Source of the DNA: JBBITI01 sp963735055
GTDB taxonomy: Bacteria; Chloroflexota; Dehalococcoidia; Dehalococcoidales; UBA2162
DNA: 64,000 nt
Reading direction: 5' to 3'
NCBI GenBank assembly: GCA_963735055.1
Contig: CAVTJN010000015.1
Location: 71,667-135,666, forward strand
The translations under genes and the position numbers were made by a program. The notes below the pieces were generated by a model that saw only the letters and a program-made list of their open reading frames with translations, did not search any database and was not told the DNA's origin. Below, piece by piece: positions 43,826-52,355 of this stretch. Positions within the stretch are counted from its first letter, which is position 1, and every line of letters starts with the position of its first letter.

Positions 43826-43854
43826 AATATATCACAACTTGATATTAATAGCAA
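43826..43854 (-). promoter_or_regulatory. Promoter of the nusA operon
   Basis: On the minus strand TTGCTA (43849-43854) and TATATT (43826-43831) are 17 bases apart, a near-consensus pair. The leader to the nusA ATG would be about 80 bases and would contain the hairpin at 43792-43812. Confidence 0.65.
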
Positions 43855-43930
43855 GTTTTAAGAGGCGGACCGCACCTGCCGAAGGGAGCGGGGCATTGTC
43901 GCTCTTCTGACCGGAAATGAGGGGACCGGA

Positions 43931-45299
43931 TCAATGTCGGTCTTTATGGACCCGGGCGTTTCGCACCGACCACCATTGCCTCAGCCGGGCGGCGATCGTC
44001 TTCTCGTAGCCCTGCTCACCGGGAACGTAGAACTGCTTGCCCTGGACAGATTCCGGAAGATAACTCTCGGACACGAAATGCCCCTCATAGTCGTGTGGAT
44101 ACTTGTATCCCGCCCCGTACCCCAGGCCTTTCATCAGCCCGGTCGCCGCATTTCGCAGGTGCAGCGGCACCGGCTCCCCGTACCCCCGCTTGACCTCTTC
44201 CTGGACCCGGGAATAGGCAGTGTATAGGGCGTTGCTCTTGGGCGCCGTCGCCATGTAGACCACGGATTCGGCCAGGGCCAGGTTTCCCTCAGGCAGGCCG
44301 ATGAAATGAACGGCTTGTTGCGCCGCCATCGCCACCGTCAGGGCCTGCGGATCTGCCAGTCCAACGTCTTCAGAGGCAAAGCGGACCACGCGCCGGGCGA
44401 TATACAAGGGGTCTTCACCCCCCTCCAGCATCCGCCCCAGCCAGTACGAGCGCGGCATCCGGATCCGAGCCCCGCATCGACTTATGCAAAGCCGAAATAA
44501 GATCGTAATGCTGGTCTCCCGCCCGGTCATACCGCAGCGCCGGGTGCTGCACCGCGTCTTCGACCGTCGCAAGCTGTACGATCCGCTTCCCCTCGGGATC
44601 GGGAGGAGTCGCCATCACCGCGATTTCCAGGGCGTTGAGCGCTATCCGGGCATCGCCTCTGGATATGCCGATGAGATGATCGCCTGCCGTCTTCTCCAGT
44701 TCGACGTTGAACAGGCCCAATCCCCGCGTCTTGTCCTTCAATGCCCGGTCAATGATGGCGGCAATCTGTTCTCCGGTCAGCGCCTCCAACGTCAACACCT
44801 GGCTCCGGGACAGGAGCGGTGAGGTTACTTCAAAAGAGGGGTTCTCAGTAGTGGCGCCGATCAGCGTGACCGTCCCATCCTCGACAAAGGGCAGGATGGC
44901 GTCCTGCTGGGCCTTGTTAAAACGATGAATTTCGTCAATGAAGAGAATTGTCCTTGAACTTTGGGTGCTTCGCCGCTTCCTGGCCTCATCAACGATCCTG
45001 CGAAGGTCAGCTACCCCGGCGCTGACCGCACTCACCGCCGCGAAGGACGAATTGGTGGTATTGGCAATGACATTGGCCAGTGTGGTCTTACCGCTTCCCG
45101 GTGGCCCCCAGAGGATCATCGATGGCAGCCGGCCCGCCTCCAGGGCTTTCCTCAGTACCCGTCCCGGACCGATGACATGGTCCTGCCCCACGTATTCGCT
45201 GAGGTTAGCCGGCCTCATCCTCGCCGCCAGCGGCGCCGACGTCAGCTGGATGTCATCAGCTTGACGCCCAAACATGTCCCGGCTATTCTCTTCGACCAT
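43931..45299 (-). CDS. rarA: Replication-associated recombination protein A (RarA/MgsA), frameshifted
   Basis: An AAA+ ATPase related to clamp loaders that acts at stalled forks. Residues 1-290 are in frame 1: LIDGPPGSGKTTLANVIA (Walker A), IDEIHRFNKAQQDAILPFVEDG (Walker B), and HKSMRGSDPDAAL. The C-terminal tetramerisation domain, WLGRMLEGGEDPLYIARRVVRFASEDVGLADPQAL to KTIAARLRQWW, is in another frame. Removing one base near 44446-44451 gives ALYWLGRMLEGG and a normal protein of about 455 residues. Starts with GAGG 5 bases upstream and 2 bases after the nitroreductase gene. Confidence 0.9.
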
Positions 45300-45301
45300 T
45301 A

Positions 45302-45871
45302 CTACCTCAAGATGAGGTCTTCCAGCCGGCGCTTGGGAACGTGGTGCACGCTTTTCTCGTCGCGCCAGTAGGTCGTCTTACCGTCGGGGCCGACCGTCTC
45401 CAGCACCACCTTTTCCTTCGGCTTACCCATCGCGAGGACGAGCAAGATTTCGTACTTGGCCGGTATCTTGAGGGCGGCACGCAGGTTGTCCTTGTTTGCC
45501 GAGCCCAGCATCACTCCACCCAGACCCTTCTCCACCGCCCCCAGCAGAATGCTCTGGGCAGCGATACCGTGGTCACACCCGAAGCTCTGGCTTATCTCGG
45601 TGTCGCCCAGGATGATGATGTACGCGGTAGGACGCTCCCCTTCGACCGGACCTTGCCAGCTGAGTTGCCGGGCGAACCCGACTGTCTTGAAGATGAGAGC
45701 GTTCCTCTCCGGTTCCACCGACAGCATGAACTTCAACGGCTGGCGGTTCGCCGCCGTCGCCGAACACCGGGCCAGCTCCACCAGGTCCAATAGCGTTGTC
45801 TCGTCCACACGGACACTCTCGTCAAACCGGCGGAAGCTGCGGTTATTCATTACCAGATCTTTGATAGTCAT
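45302..45871 (-). CDS. Nitroreductase family protein
   Basis: A 189-residue FMN-dependent fold: NNRSFRRFDESVRVDETTLLDLVELARCSATAANRQPLKFM is the FMN-binding RSxRxF and A(S)AxNxQ part, then HGIAAQSILLGAVEKGLGGVMLGSANKDNLRAALKIPAKYEILLVLAMGKPKEK is the C-terminal half with (G)xPxEK. Small nitroreductases reduce nitro compounds, flavins or quinones; function not certain. GAGGGACG is 4 bases before the ATG. Followed by rarA after 2 bases, so the two are cotranscribed. Confidence 0.9.
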   Translation of the reverse strand: MTIKDLVMNNRSFRRFDESVRVDETTLLDLVELARCSATAANRQPLKFMLSVEPERNALIFKTVGFARQLSWQGPVEGERPTAYIIILGDTEISQSFGCDHGIAAQSILLGAVEKGLGGVMLGSANKDNLRAALKIPAKYEILLVLAMGKPKEKVVLETVGPDGKTTYWRDEKSVHHVPKRRLEDLILR

Positions 45872-45961
45872 CTCGTCCCTCTCTTCGTCTCTAAATTTAA
45901 ACTAGCCTGGCGGTGTTTGCACTCAAACGTCCCATGCCGGCCGTCCCTCAGGTGGCCGTCG

Positions 45962-46258
45962 TCACCCGGGGACCCAGATCTTGTTGGCCGCGATAAGTTC
46001 GGCGTCGGCGGGGAGGGGAAGCGGAATCGCCGACCTGGCGTAGAAAATGAACCCCCGGTAGGAGGTGAGATATTGATAGTTCTGTCTGAACATGCCGCCG
46101 GTGGCAGCAATGACCAGCGGACGGCTCGTCTTGGAAAGCAGGTAGAGAAAATCGTCAGGGTTGACGCTAACGATGGCCCCTGAAGCCTTGATTGCCTGGG
46201 CGATAGCCGCCGCCCGGGATACCGCCGCGGCGGCCGCGTCACCGCTTGCGTAGGCCAT
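45962..46258 (-). CDS. Hypothetical small protein
   Basis: A 98-residue protein starting MAYASGDAAAAAVSRAAAIAQAIKASGAIVSVNPDDFLYLLSKTSRPLVIAA. GGAAGAG stands 5 bases before the ATG. The alanine-rich start looks like a helix of coenzyme- or pore-associated small proteins; the second half is a beta pattern, YLTSYRGFIFYARSAIPLPLP. The family is widespread in Chloroflexota and other anaerobes by my memory, but I know of no function. It is in line with the nitroreductase and RarA genes. Confidence 0.6.
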   Translation of the reverse strand: MAYASGDAAAAAVSRAAAIAQAIKASGAIVSVNPDDFLYLLSKTSRPLVIAATGGMFRQNYQYLTSYRGFIFYARSAIPLPLPADAELIAANKIWVPG

Positions 46259-46327
46259 GTTGGCTCTTCCTCCCCCTGATTATTCGCGTGTCACCGGGCT
46301 CATCTTCGTTTGGGCGGCCGGTCCGGA

Positions 46328-47635
46328 TCACTTGTACCGCTTGACTTCAAAGCGGTAGAGGCTGACATCTTCGCCCGGGGCGATGCCCGCCTTCTGGCGG
46401 CAAATATCCATCTGTTGCTCCACGCTGTCCACTCCTTCCAGATCAGGCAGCAGAAGCCCCTTGCGCCATCCACTCTCTACTATAACACCGTATTTCTTCG
46501 GATCAAGAACGGCTTTGTCTGCAACCGGAACGGGAGACGTCAAAACGTCGACGCTGTAATCGAGATCTCTCAGCTCGTGCTTTCTTATCGGCGAAAACCG
46601 GGGATCGCGGGTTGCGGCACTCACCGCGTTGGCGACTATCTCCGTGGCCACATTATCGGTCTGTGGCTCGAACGTCCCGATGCAGCCTCGCAGCGCCCCG
46701 TGCTTGTGAATCGAGACAAACACCCCGGCGCGCTCCCGCATCTCCGGAGTCAGTTGATCAGCCTCAGGTGTCTTCCCCTCGCCGACGTACATTTCGACGG
46801 TTCGGCGGGCCAGGCTCGCCAGTGCCGACATCGGCAGGACCATGATCCCGGCATAGCCGACTACGCTTGAATAGTCGCCGCCCGCGTCTCCGCTCGTCTG
46901 GTACCTGACCAACTCCGCTCGCCCCGCCCCGAGCTCTTTGGCAGCCGCCAGCATGCTCACCGCCGGGCCATATCCACACATCGTTATGTCAAACCGGGCC
47001 ACTCTCTTCAGCAACTCGTCCTCATCAAGGTCCAGAATCGCCTGGACTGCCTGAGCATCCTTTGTCTTTGCCGATTCCGCCGTCTCATAGTGCGTCATGT
47101 CGCTCGATGCGATAATTACGGCCTCCCGCCCGAGTGCTCTCAGCGCGGCCGCAATCTCCCGGCCGATTTCCTTGTACGTCTCCCCGTTTGCCTGGCCAAG
47201 GACCAGGGGCACGAGCTTCAGGTCTTTGCGAAAATACTGAAGAAACGGCAACTGGACCTCAATGGCGTGTTCGAAGGCATGGGCGGCGGCGTCGTCCTCG
47301 AGATAGCGCGAGTTCTCCAAAATACGTCCGGCAAGTTCTGAATCAACTTCCACCTGACCCAGGGGCGTCTTCCATGAGCCTTCACCCATCAGGCTGAACA
47401 GCTTGCCCCTGCCCGTGTGGTTGGGGCAGATAATGACGACCGTTTCCTTCAGCCGCACCCGGGATAATACCGCGCCAACCACCGGCCCCGAGTAGACGTA
47501 GCCGGCATGTGGCAAGACTAGCCCGATGACCTCCACCTTCTCGGCAGCATCGTCAACCATCCCCTTTATCAGGTTCCGGAGTTGGGTAGGTGAAGCCGGA
47601 TAGAATTGCCCGGCGACTACCGGTTGTCTTACCAT
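46328..47635 (-). CDS. AmmeMemoRadiSam system protein B fused to protein A (MEMO1-AMMECR1)
   Basis: Starts at 47635 (MVRQPVVAGQFYPASP) with GGAGGAGGG 4-10 bases upstream; an upstream extension in frame has no such site. Residues 1-260 are a MEMO1-type domain, a homologue of extradiol dioxygenases: PHAGYVYSGPVVGAVLSR, CPNHTGRG and SSDMTHYE. Residues 275-435 are an AMMECR1 domain: GVFVSIHKHGALRGCIGTFEPQ and PRFSPIRKHELRDLDYSVDVL. A and B are usually separate genes, so this is a natural fusion. Together with the radical SAM partner upstream they form a conserved three-part set of unknown function. Confidence 0.93.
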   Translation of the reverse strand: MVRQPVVAGQFYPASPTQLRNLIKGMVDDAAEKVEVIGLVLPHAGYVYSGPVVGAVLSRVRLKETVVIICPNHTGRGKLFSLMGEGSWKTPLGQVEVDSELAGRILENSRYLEDDAAAHAFEHAIEVQLPFLQYFRKDLKLVPLVLGQANGETYKEIGREIAAALRALGREAVIIASSDMTHYETAESAKTKDAQAVQAILDLDEDELLKRVARFDITMCGYGPAVSMLAAAKELGAGRAELVRYQTSGDAGGDYSSVVGYAGIMVLPMSALASLARRTVEMYVGEGKTPEADQLTPEMRERAGVFVSIHKHGALRGCIGTFEPQTDNVATEIVANAVSAATRDPRFSPIRKHELRDLDYSVDVLTSPVPVADKAVLDPKKYGVIVESGWRKGLLLPDLEGVDSVEQQMDICRQKAGIAPGEDVSLYRFEVKRYK

Positions 47636-48664
47636 TACTTCCCTCCTCCGGAGAGCCGGACGTTCAGGTCCGCCCCGCAGTGGCGGCACCGCGTACCGTC
47701 CACCCCTGTAACTTGGGTCTCATACCCGTGTCGCTCAATTACCGTTTTGCCGCAAGAATAGCAGACTGTGTCTTCGCTGCGGTGACCGGGCACATTGCCA
47801 ACGTAGACAAACTTGAGTCCGATCTGTCGCCCCATTTCCAGTGGCGTGTTCCAGCGTCTGCACCGGAGTGGCGGGATATCCCTGCAGATTGTGGTTCGGG
47901 TAGAACCGGGTCAAATGCCACGGGGTGAGCTCACCCAGTTCATCCCGGATCCACGTGGCGATGCCGCGCAGTTGCCCGTCGTCATCGTTCATACCCGGAA
48001 TGACGTTGGTCACTACCTCGACATGCATGTTCCACTTCTGCTTCGCCCTTGCCGACGTCTTCAGCAGCTCGCGCCAGTGAAACACCTTCGCCAGATCCCG
48101 ATAGAACTTGTCGGAGAAGCCCTTGACATCCACCCGCCAGGCATCCAGGTAGGGCCCGATCATATCCAGCGCCTCCTGGGTGGCGTAGCCGTTGGTTACG
48201 TAGACCGTATACAGGCCTTTTTCTTTTGCCAGCCGGGCTGAATCCAGCGTGTACTCGAACCAGACCGCCGGCTCGTTGTAGGTCCAGGCCACTCCACGGC
48301 AATTATTCGCTATCGCCAGGCCGATTTCAGCCTCAGGAGACAGTTCCCGGCAGGCGCCAATGGCCCGACTGTCCGCCATCGCAATCTCCCAGTTCTGGCA
48401 GTGTTTGCAGTGGAAATTGCAGCCGAGCGTCCCCAGCGAAAAGACGGCGCTGCCGGGAAAGAAATGGAACAGCGGTTTCTTTTCGATCGGGTCAGCCGCC
48501 ATCGATGAAACGAGGGCGTAGTTCAGGTTGAACAGCAGACCATCCCGGTTCTGGTACATGCCGCACACGCCATATTTACCGGGAGCGATCCGGCAATGCC
48601 ACTGGCACGTATGGCACCGCGTCATCGATTCAGGGAGTCTCTCGTAGAGCAATGCTTCGCGCAC
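47635..48664 (-). CDS. AmmeMemoRadiSam system radical SAM enzyme, frameshifted
   Basis: GTG start at 48664 with GGAGG 6 bases upstream. CNFHCKHC (Cys82, Cys86, Cys89) is the CxxxCxxC cluster of radical SAM enzymes, preceded by CHTCQWHCRIAPGKYGVCGM that is unique to this family. The last 60 or so residues, MGRQIGLKFVYVGNVPGHRSEDTVCYSCGKTVIERHGYETQ with CRHCGAD, are in another frame after about 47840. Dropping one A of the AAA run at 47835-47837 restores EHATGMGRQIGLKFVYVGN and a protein of about 342 residues. The stop codon overlaps the start of the fused B-A gene. Confidence 0.9.
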
Positions 48665-48687
48665 TACTTACCTCCCCCTTTTGTTAG

Positions 48688-48696
48688 ATTATAGCA
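48688..48696 (-). promoter_or_regulatory. Extended -10 promoter for the AmmeMemoRadiSam pair
   Basis: The minus strand reads TGCTATAAT, a match to TGnTATAAT. The leader before GTG at 48664 would be about 15 bases. No good -35 is visible, as expected for extended -10 promoters. Confidence 0.5.
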
Positions 48697-48712
48697 CCCG
48701 GGACGGCCGGCG

Positions 48713-48741
48713 TTGACATCTCCCGGCCCGTAACCTAGAGT
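48713..48741 (+). promoter_or_regulatory. Promoter of the crotonase gene
   Basis: TTGACA (48713-48718) and TAGAGT (48736-48741) are 17 bases apart, so the crotonase and AmmeMemoRadiSam promoters overlap in opposite directions. Confidence 0.6.
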
Positions 48742-48761
48742 AAATGCCCAGGAGGCGAAAT

Positions 48762-49511
48762 ATGGAACTCAAGACCCTGAAGTTCGACCTTGCCGATGGC
48801 GTCGCCGTGATCACCCTCAACCGTCCCGAGAAGCAGAACGCCTTGAGCCCCGGGCTGTTCCGCGAGTTGTCCCATTGCCTGGATGAGGCGTCGGAGAATC
48901 GCGAGGTGGCCGCTCTCATTATCACCGGCGGGGAGCGCGTCTTCTCGGCCGGCATGGATATCGCTGAGATGGTCCAACTACCTCCATCTGAGATTCGCTC
49001 CTTCTGGACCTTCGGCTACAACCAGACCTACGAGAAGATAGGCAAGTTCCGCGTGCCCGTTATTGCCGCCGCCGGCGGCTACACGCTGGCCGGCGGTTTC
49101 GACCTGGCCATAAGCTGCGACTTCCGCATTGCCTCCGAGACCGCAAAGTTCGGCCAGCTCGAGGTTAACGTTGGTCTGACTCCCGGCATTGAGCGCCTCT
49201 GGCGACTGGTTGGCCTCAGCCGCGCCAAGTATCTCGGCCTTACTGGCGAGATCATCGATGTTCATGAGGCTTACCGTATCGGCCTCGTCGACCGGGTCGT
49301 AAAGTCCAATGAGCTCTTACCGCAGGCTCTCGCCTTCGCCCGAAAGTTCGTCGGCAAGCCGCGCGAATCACTGGAGATGGCCAAGCAGTCCTATCGGGCG
49401 GTACTGGACATGGACCACCAGGCCGCCATTGACTGGGAAACACTGTTGCTTTCCCGGCTCATGGAAGGGACCGATGCACGCGCCATAATGAGACGATTCC
49501 TGAAGAAATAG
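48762..49511 (+). CDS. Crotonase-family enoyl-CoA hydratase/isomerase-like protein
   Basis: AGGAGG is 6 bases before the ATG. The 249-residue fold shows VAVITLNRPEKQNALS, the oxyanion-hole region GERVFSAGMDIAEM and GGYTLAGGFDLAISCDFRIAS, and FGQLEVNVGLTPGIERLWRLVG. The Glu of GQLEV matches Glu144 of rat enoyl-CoA hydratase. The position of the second catalytic Glu164 is Tyr or Leu in RAKYLGLTG, so a standard hydratase mechanism is doubtful; isomerase, dehalogenase or another crotonase activity is possible. It is alone between the promoter and rnpB. Confidence 0.85.
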   Translation: MELKTLKFDLADGVAVITLNRPEKQNALSPGLFRELSHCLDEASENREVAALIITGGERVFSAGMDIAEMVQLPPSEIRSFWTFGYNQTYEKIGKFRVPVIAAAGGYTLAGGFDLAISCDFRIASETAKFGQLEVNVGLTPGIERLWRLVGLSRAKYLGLTGEIIDVHEAYRIGLVDRVVKSNELLPQALAFARKFVGKPRESLEMAKQSYRAVLDMDHQAAIDWETLLLSRLMEGTDARAIMRRFLKK

Positions 49512-49574
49512 CCTGACCGGGGATCACCCCCGCAGCCGCCTCACTGGCCGCCGTCTCGCCGCGGCGGTATACGG

Positions 49575-49580
49575 TATAAT
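49575..49580 (+). promoter_or_regulatory. -10 box of rnpB
   Basis: Perfect TATAAT 10 bases before the first paired base of the RNase P RNA. The expected -35 near 49552-49557 (CGTCTC) is weak. Confidence 0.5.
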
Positions 49581-49590
49581 GAGGATGCAC

Positions 49591-49950
49591 GGCCAAGTAG
49601 ACCGGGTGACTGCTCCTTCACTGAAGGAGAGGAAAGTCCGAGCTCCACCGGGCAGGGTGCTGGGTAACGCCCAGGAGGGGTGACCCTACGGAAAGCGCAA
49701 CAGAAACATACCGTCCCGGTGATGAATCGGGATAAGGGTGAAATGGCGAGGTAAGAGCTCACCAGCGGCCGGGTGACCGGCCGGCTGTGCAAACCCCACC
49801 CGGAGCAAGACCAAATAGGGGGATGATAAGGCGCCCGGCCGTATCCCCGGGTTGGCCGCATGACCCTTTCGGTAACGGACGGGCTAGATAGATGGTCACC
49901 GTCCCGGGTCAAATCGGGATACAGAACTCGGCTTACAGGTCTACTTGGCC
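49591..49950 (+). ncRNA. rnpB: RNase P RNA (bacterial class A)
   Basis: Helix P1 is a perfect 13-bp pairing of 49591-49603 (GGCCAAGTAGACC) with 49938-49950 (GGTCTACTTGGCC). In between are the universal elements: GAGGAAAGTCCGAGCTCC (P3/P4 region, CR-I) and GAAATGGCGAGGTAAGAGCTCACCAG (CR-II/III), the CAAACCCCACCCGGAGCAAGACC block (CR-IV region), and ACAGAACTCGGCTTACAGG (the 3' half of P4). Length 360 bases is normal. It processes the 5' ends of tRNAs. The frame that runs antisense through it is not a gene. Confidence 0.97.
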
Positions 49951-50122
49951 GCGCACCGCGATCTTGCCCACCCCACCACCGGGAGCTGAACCTCCGCGAC
50001 CTCGACCCCGGAACCATCCCCCGCTGCCGGAAAGTGACCCATTGGAATTGGAAAAAATCCGCGGACCTTCTGGCGCAGCCCCGCCGTCGGCGCTGTGGCA
50101 ATTAGAGCGCCGTCAGGGAAGA

Positions 50123-51553
50123 CTATTCGGGTGATGTCCGTCTGGGAATGGTGAAGGAAAAGATGGTGCCGCTGCCCGGCTGACTTTCAACCCATACCGT
50201 TCCGCCGTGCGCCTCGACCATACGCTTGACGATAGCCAGTCCGATACCTGCGCCGCCTTCGCTCCTGGACCGGGAAGTCTGGACGCGGTAGAAACGCTCG
50301 AAGACGTGCGGCAAATGCTCGGGGGCGATACCCTCGCCGGTGTCGGCTACCGACACGACAAAGCCGGGCATGCCCAAGCCGCCTGCATCGGCCGCTTTGG
50401 TTGTTCGCAGGGATGCCTTCACGCTGCCGCCGGACGGCGTATGACGGATCGCGTTGGAGAGCAGGTTACCCAGGACCTGTTCCACCCTGGTACGGTCGAT
50501 GTCAACCCTCTGCTCCTCGTGCGGCAGGTCCAGTTCGAGGCGCACGCCCTTGTTGCTCGCCGGCACCTGGAACTGCAGTGTTCTCCGCTTCACCAGGTCG
50601 ACCAGATCGGTCGAGGCAAGCACCAGCTTGAGTTGTCCGGATTCGGCCAGAGAAAGATCGCGCAGGTCACTGGTGAGCCGGGTGAGAAGAGCCGTCTGCT
50701 CCCTGATAATACCGAGACGCATCGAATCAGCTTCGAAGACGCCGTCCTGGATCCCGTCGACCGTACCTTCGATGATGGTCAGCGGAGTCCTCAGCTCATG
50801 GGCCACATCAGCGACGATCCGCTTGCGCCCGTCTTCGGCCTCTTCCAGGCCGGCGGCCATCGTGTTGAACGATCGCCCGAGCTCTCCCAGTTCATCGTTC
50901 GATTTTACGTCCACGCGGTACCTGAGATCCCCTTTCGTTATCTGTCGTGCTCCGTAGGTCAAGGCCCGTACTGGCCTCGTAATCAGACGGGTCAGCACCA
51001 GCCCGACGGCCAGGGCAAAGAGTCCGGCTACAATACCGGTGATCAGCAAAGAGCGGTTGGTACGGCTGAGGAACACGGCTTCGCCATTGGCTTGCACCGG
51101 CGTGGAAGTCGGCGGCCCACCCCGGCCACCACCCAGGTACCCCCGGCCGGTACTCCCTGCCTGTGTCAGAAACGTGAACAACTGGCCAACACCACTCCCG
51201 GAGACCGTGATCGAGACGCCGTCAGCCAGTCCAACATCCGGGGCCGCACGGTCGAGCCACTGCCCCGCCGTGTCGCCCACAACCCGGCCCGATTTGTCTG
51301 CCACGACCAGACGTTCGCTCGTCGAGCGTAGCAGGCCGGTCAACACCGACTGGACGTTTGCCCAGCCGCCATCCCGGACGAACGCCAGGGAAAGTGCCTC
51401 GGCCGCATTCTGCTGGTATCTCTGGTTACCCTGGGAGAGATACGCTCCAAACTCTCGGGTCGTGCTCAGATTGGAGAAGTAAGCCATCAGTCCCACCGAA
51501 ATCACGACCATCAGCAGTAGCGCCCCGGCGATCTTCAGGCTGAGGCTACGCAT
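50123..51553 (-). CDS. Sensor histidine kinase with HAMP domain
   Basis: Residue numbers count from the alternative ATG at 51559. A membrane histidine kinase: N-terminal transmembrane helix (about 8-28), an extracytoplasmic loop of about 140 residues with TLL-like and Gly-rich parts, a second helix (170-190), HAMP (RLITRPVRALTYGARQITKGDLRYRVDV), and HisKA with His254 in VAHELRTPLT. The ATPase domain has N box NLLSNAIRHTP, G1 DTGEGIAPEHL, F box FERFYRV and G2 GGAGIGLAIVK. The partner regulator gene upstream overlaps it, so they form one two-component system. The ATG at 51553 has GGAG 7 bases upstream; the ATG at 51559 is less well placed. Signal unknown. Confidence 0.95.
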   Translation of the reverse strand: MRSLSLKIAGALLLMVVISVGLMAYFSNLSTTREFGAYLSQGNQRYQQNAAEALSLAFVRDGGWANVQSVLTGLLRSTSERLVVADKSGRVVGDTAGQWLDRAAPDVGLADGVSITVSGSGVGQLFTFLTQAGSTGRGYLGGGRGGPPTSTPVQANGEAVFLSRTNRSLLITGIVAGLFALAVGLVLTRLITRPVRALTYGARQITKGDLRYRVDVKSNDELGELGRSFNTMAAGLEEAEDGRKRIVADVAHELRTPLTIIEGTVDGIQDGVFEADSMRLGIIREQTALLTRLTSDLRDLSLAESGQLKLVLASTDLVDLVKRRTLQFQVPASNKGVRLELDLPHEEQRVDIDRTRVEQVLGNLLSNAIRHTPSGGSVKASLRTTKAADAGGLGMPGFVVSVADTGEGIAPEHLPHVFERFYRVQTSRSRSEGGAGIGLAIVKRMVEAHGGTVWVESQPGSGTIFSFTIPRRTSPE

Positions 51554-52238
51554 TCGCATTCTCCGCCATCTTGTACCCGGCGCCGTAGACGGTCACAATA
51601 TACCCGGGACGGTCCGGACTGAGTTCTATCTTCTTGCGAATGTTCTTGATATGGCTGTCTATGGTCCGCTCGTACCCCTCGTAGGCATCGCCCTGGATCA
51701 GGTCGAGCAACTGCATCCTCGTGAACACCCGGCCCGGACTGGCGGCCAGAGTCCGCACAATATCGAACTCGGTCGAAGTCAGGTCGATCGTCGCCGAACC
51801 CCGGCGCACCGTCCTCTTCTCCACATCGATGCACAGGTCGCCGACATCCAGAGTACGAGACGGAGAAGCCCTGCTCTCAAACCGCCTGAGCACCGCCCGT
51901 ATGCGGGACAGTAGCTCCTTGGGATCGAATGGCTTGGTAACGTAGTCGTCTGCTCCCAGTTCAAGCCCGACTATCTTGTCAGTGACATCGTCTCTTGCTG
52001 TGAGCATGATTATTGGGACCTCCGACTCTTTTCGGAGGATCCGACACACGTCCCAGCCGCTCACTTCTGGAAGCATCAGGTCGAGAATGATCAGGTCCGG
52101 GCGTTCCTTACGGGCCAGGTCCAGCGCGGCCTTCCCGTCAAGAGCCACCGCGACCGCGAAACCATCTTTCTCCAGGTACGCCCTGATGATCTCAACTATT
52201 CTCTCTTCGTCATCGACAACGAGAATCTTCCTGGCCAT
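51546..52238 (-). CDS. OmpR/PhoB-family response regulator
   Basis: A 230-residue regulator: receiver domain with acidic pocket VVDDEE, phospho-acceptor Asp53 in ILDLMLP, Thr of MLTARDD and Lys of VTKPFDP. The C-terminal winged helix carries LTSTEFDIVRTLAASPGRVFTRMQLLDLI and TIDSHIKNIRKKIE, GYIVTVYGAGYKM. It overlaps the kinase gene downstream by 8 bases (51546-51553). TGAGGCG is 7 bases before the ATG. Confidence 0.97.
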   Translation of the reverse strand: MARKILVVDDEERIVEIIRAYLEKDGFAVAVALDGKAALDLARKERPDLIILDLMLPEVSGWDVCRILRKESEVPIIMLTARDDVTDKIVGLELGADDYVTKPFDPKELLSRIRAVLRRFESRASPSRTLDVGDLCIDVEKRTVRRGSATIDLTSTEFDIVRTLAASPGRVFTRMQLLDLIQGDAYEGYERTIDSHIKNIRKKIELSPDRPGYIVTVYGAGYKMAENANA

Positions 52239-52267
52239 GGCATACGCCTCACTGCAGATTCCATTCC

Positions 52268-52296
52268 ATACTACTATCCTGCCGGGATGCCCGCAA
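52268..52296 (-). promoter_or_regulatory. Promoter of the two-component system
   Basis: On the minus strand TTGCGG (52291-52296) and TAGTAT (52268-52273) are 17 bases apart. The -35 overlaps the left arm of the hairpin at 52293-52339. Confidence 0.55.
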
Positions 52297-52339
52297 ACAG
52301 AAAGGTGGACGGTGCTGGACCGTCCACCTTTCTGTTTGC
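52293..52339 (-). terminator. Long perfect hairpin, probable terminator of the secreted-protein gene
   Basis: GCAAACAGAAAGGTGGACGGT (52293-52313) is followed by a 5-base loop and its exact reverse complement (52319-52339), a 21-bp perfect stem. It lies 16 bases after the stop of the gene at 52356. The classical poly-T tail is only TTTCTGTTTGC, so termination may be weak. Confidence 0.65.
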
Positions 52340-52355
52340 CAAATGGCCATCCGGC

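Noticed and set aside
49541..50101. Minus-strand open frame of 186 codons
   Set aside because: It is antisense to the RNase P RNA, whose P1 and conserved regions are clear.
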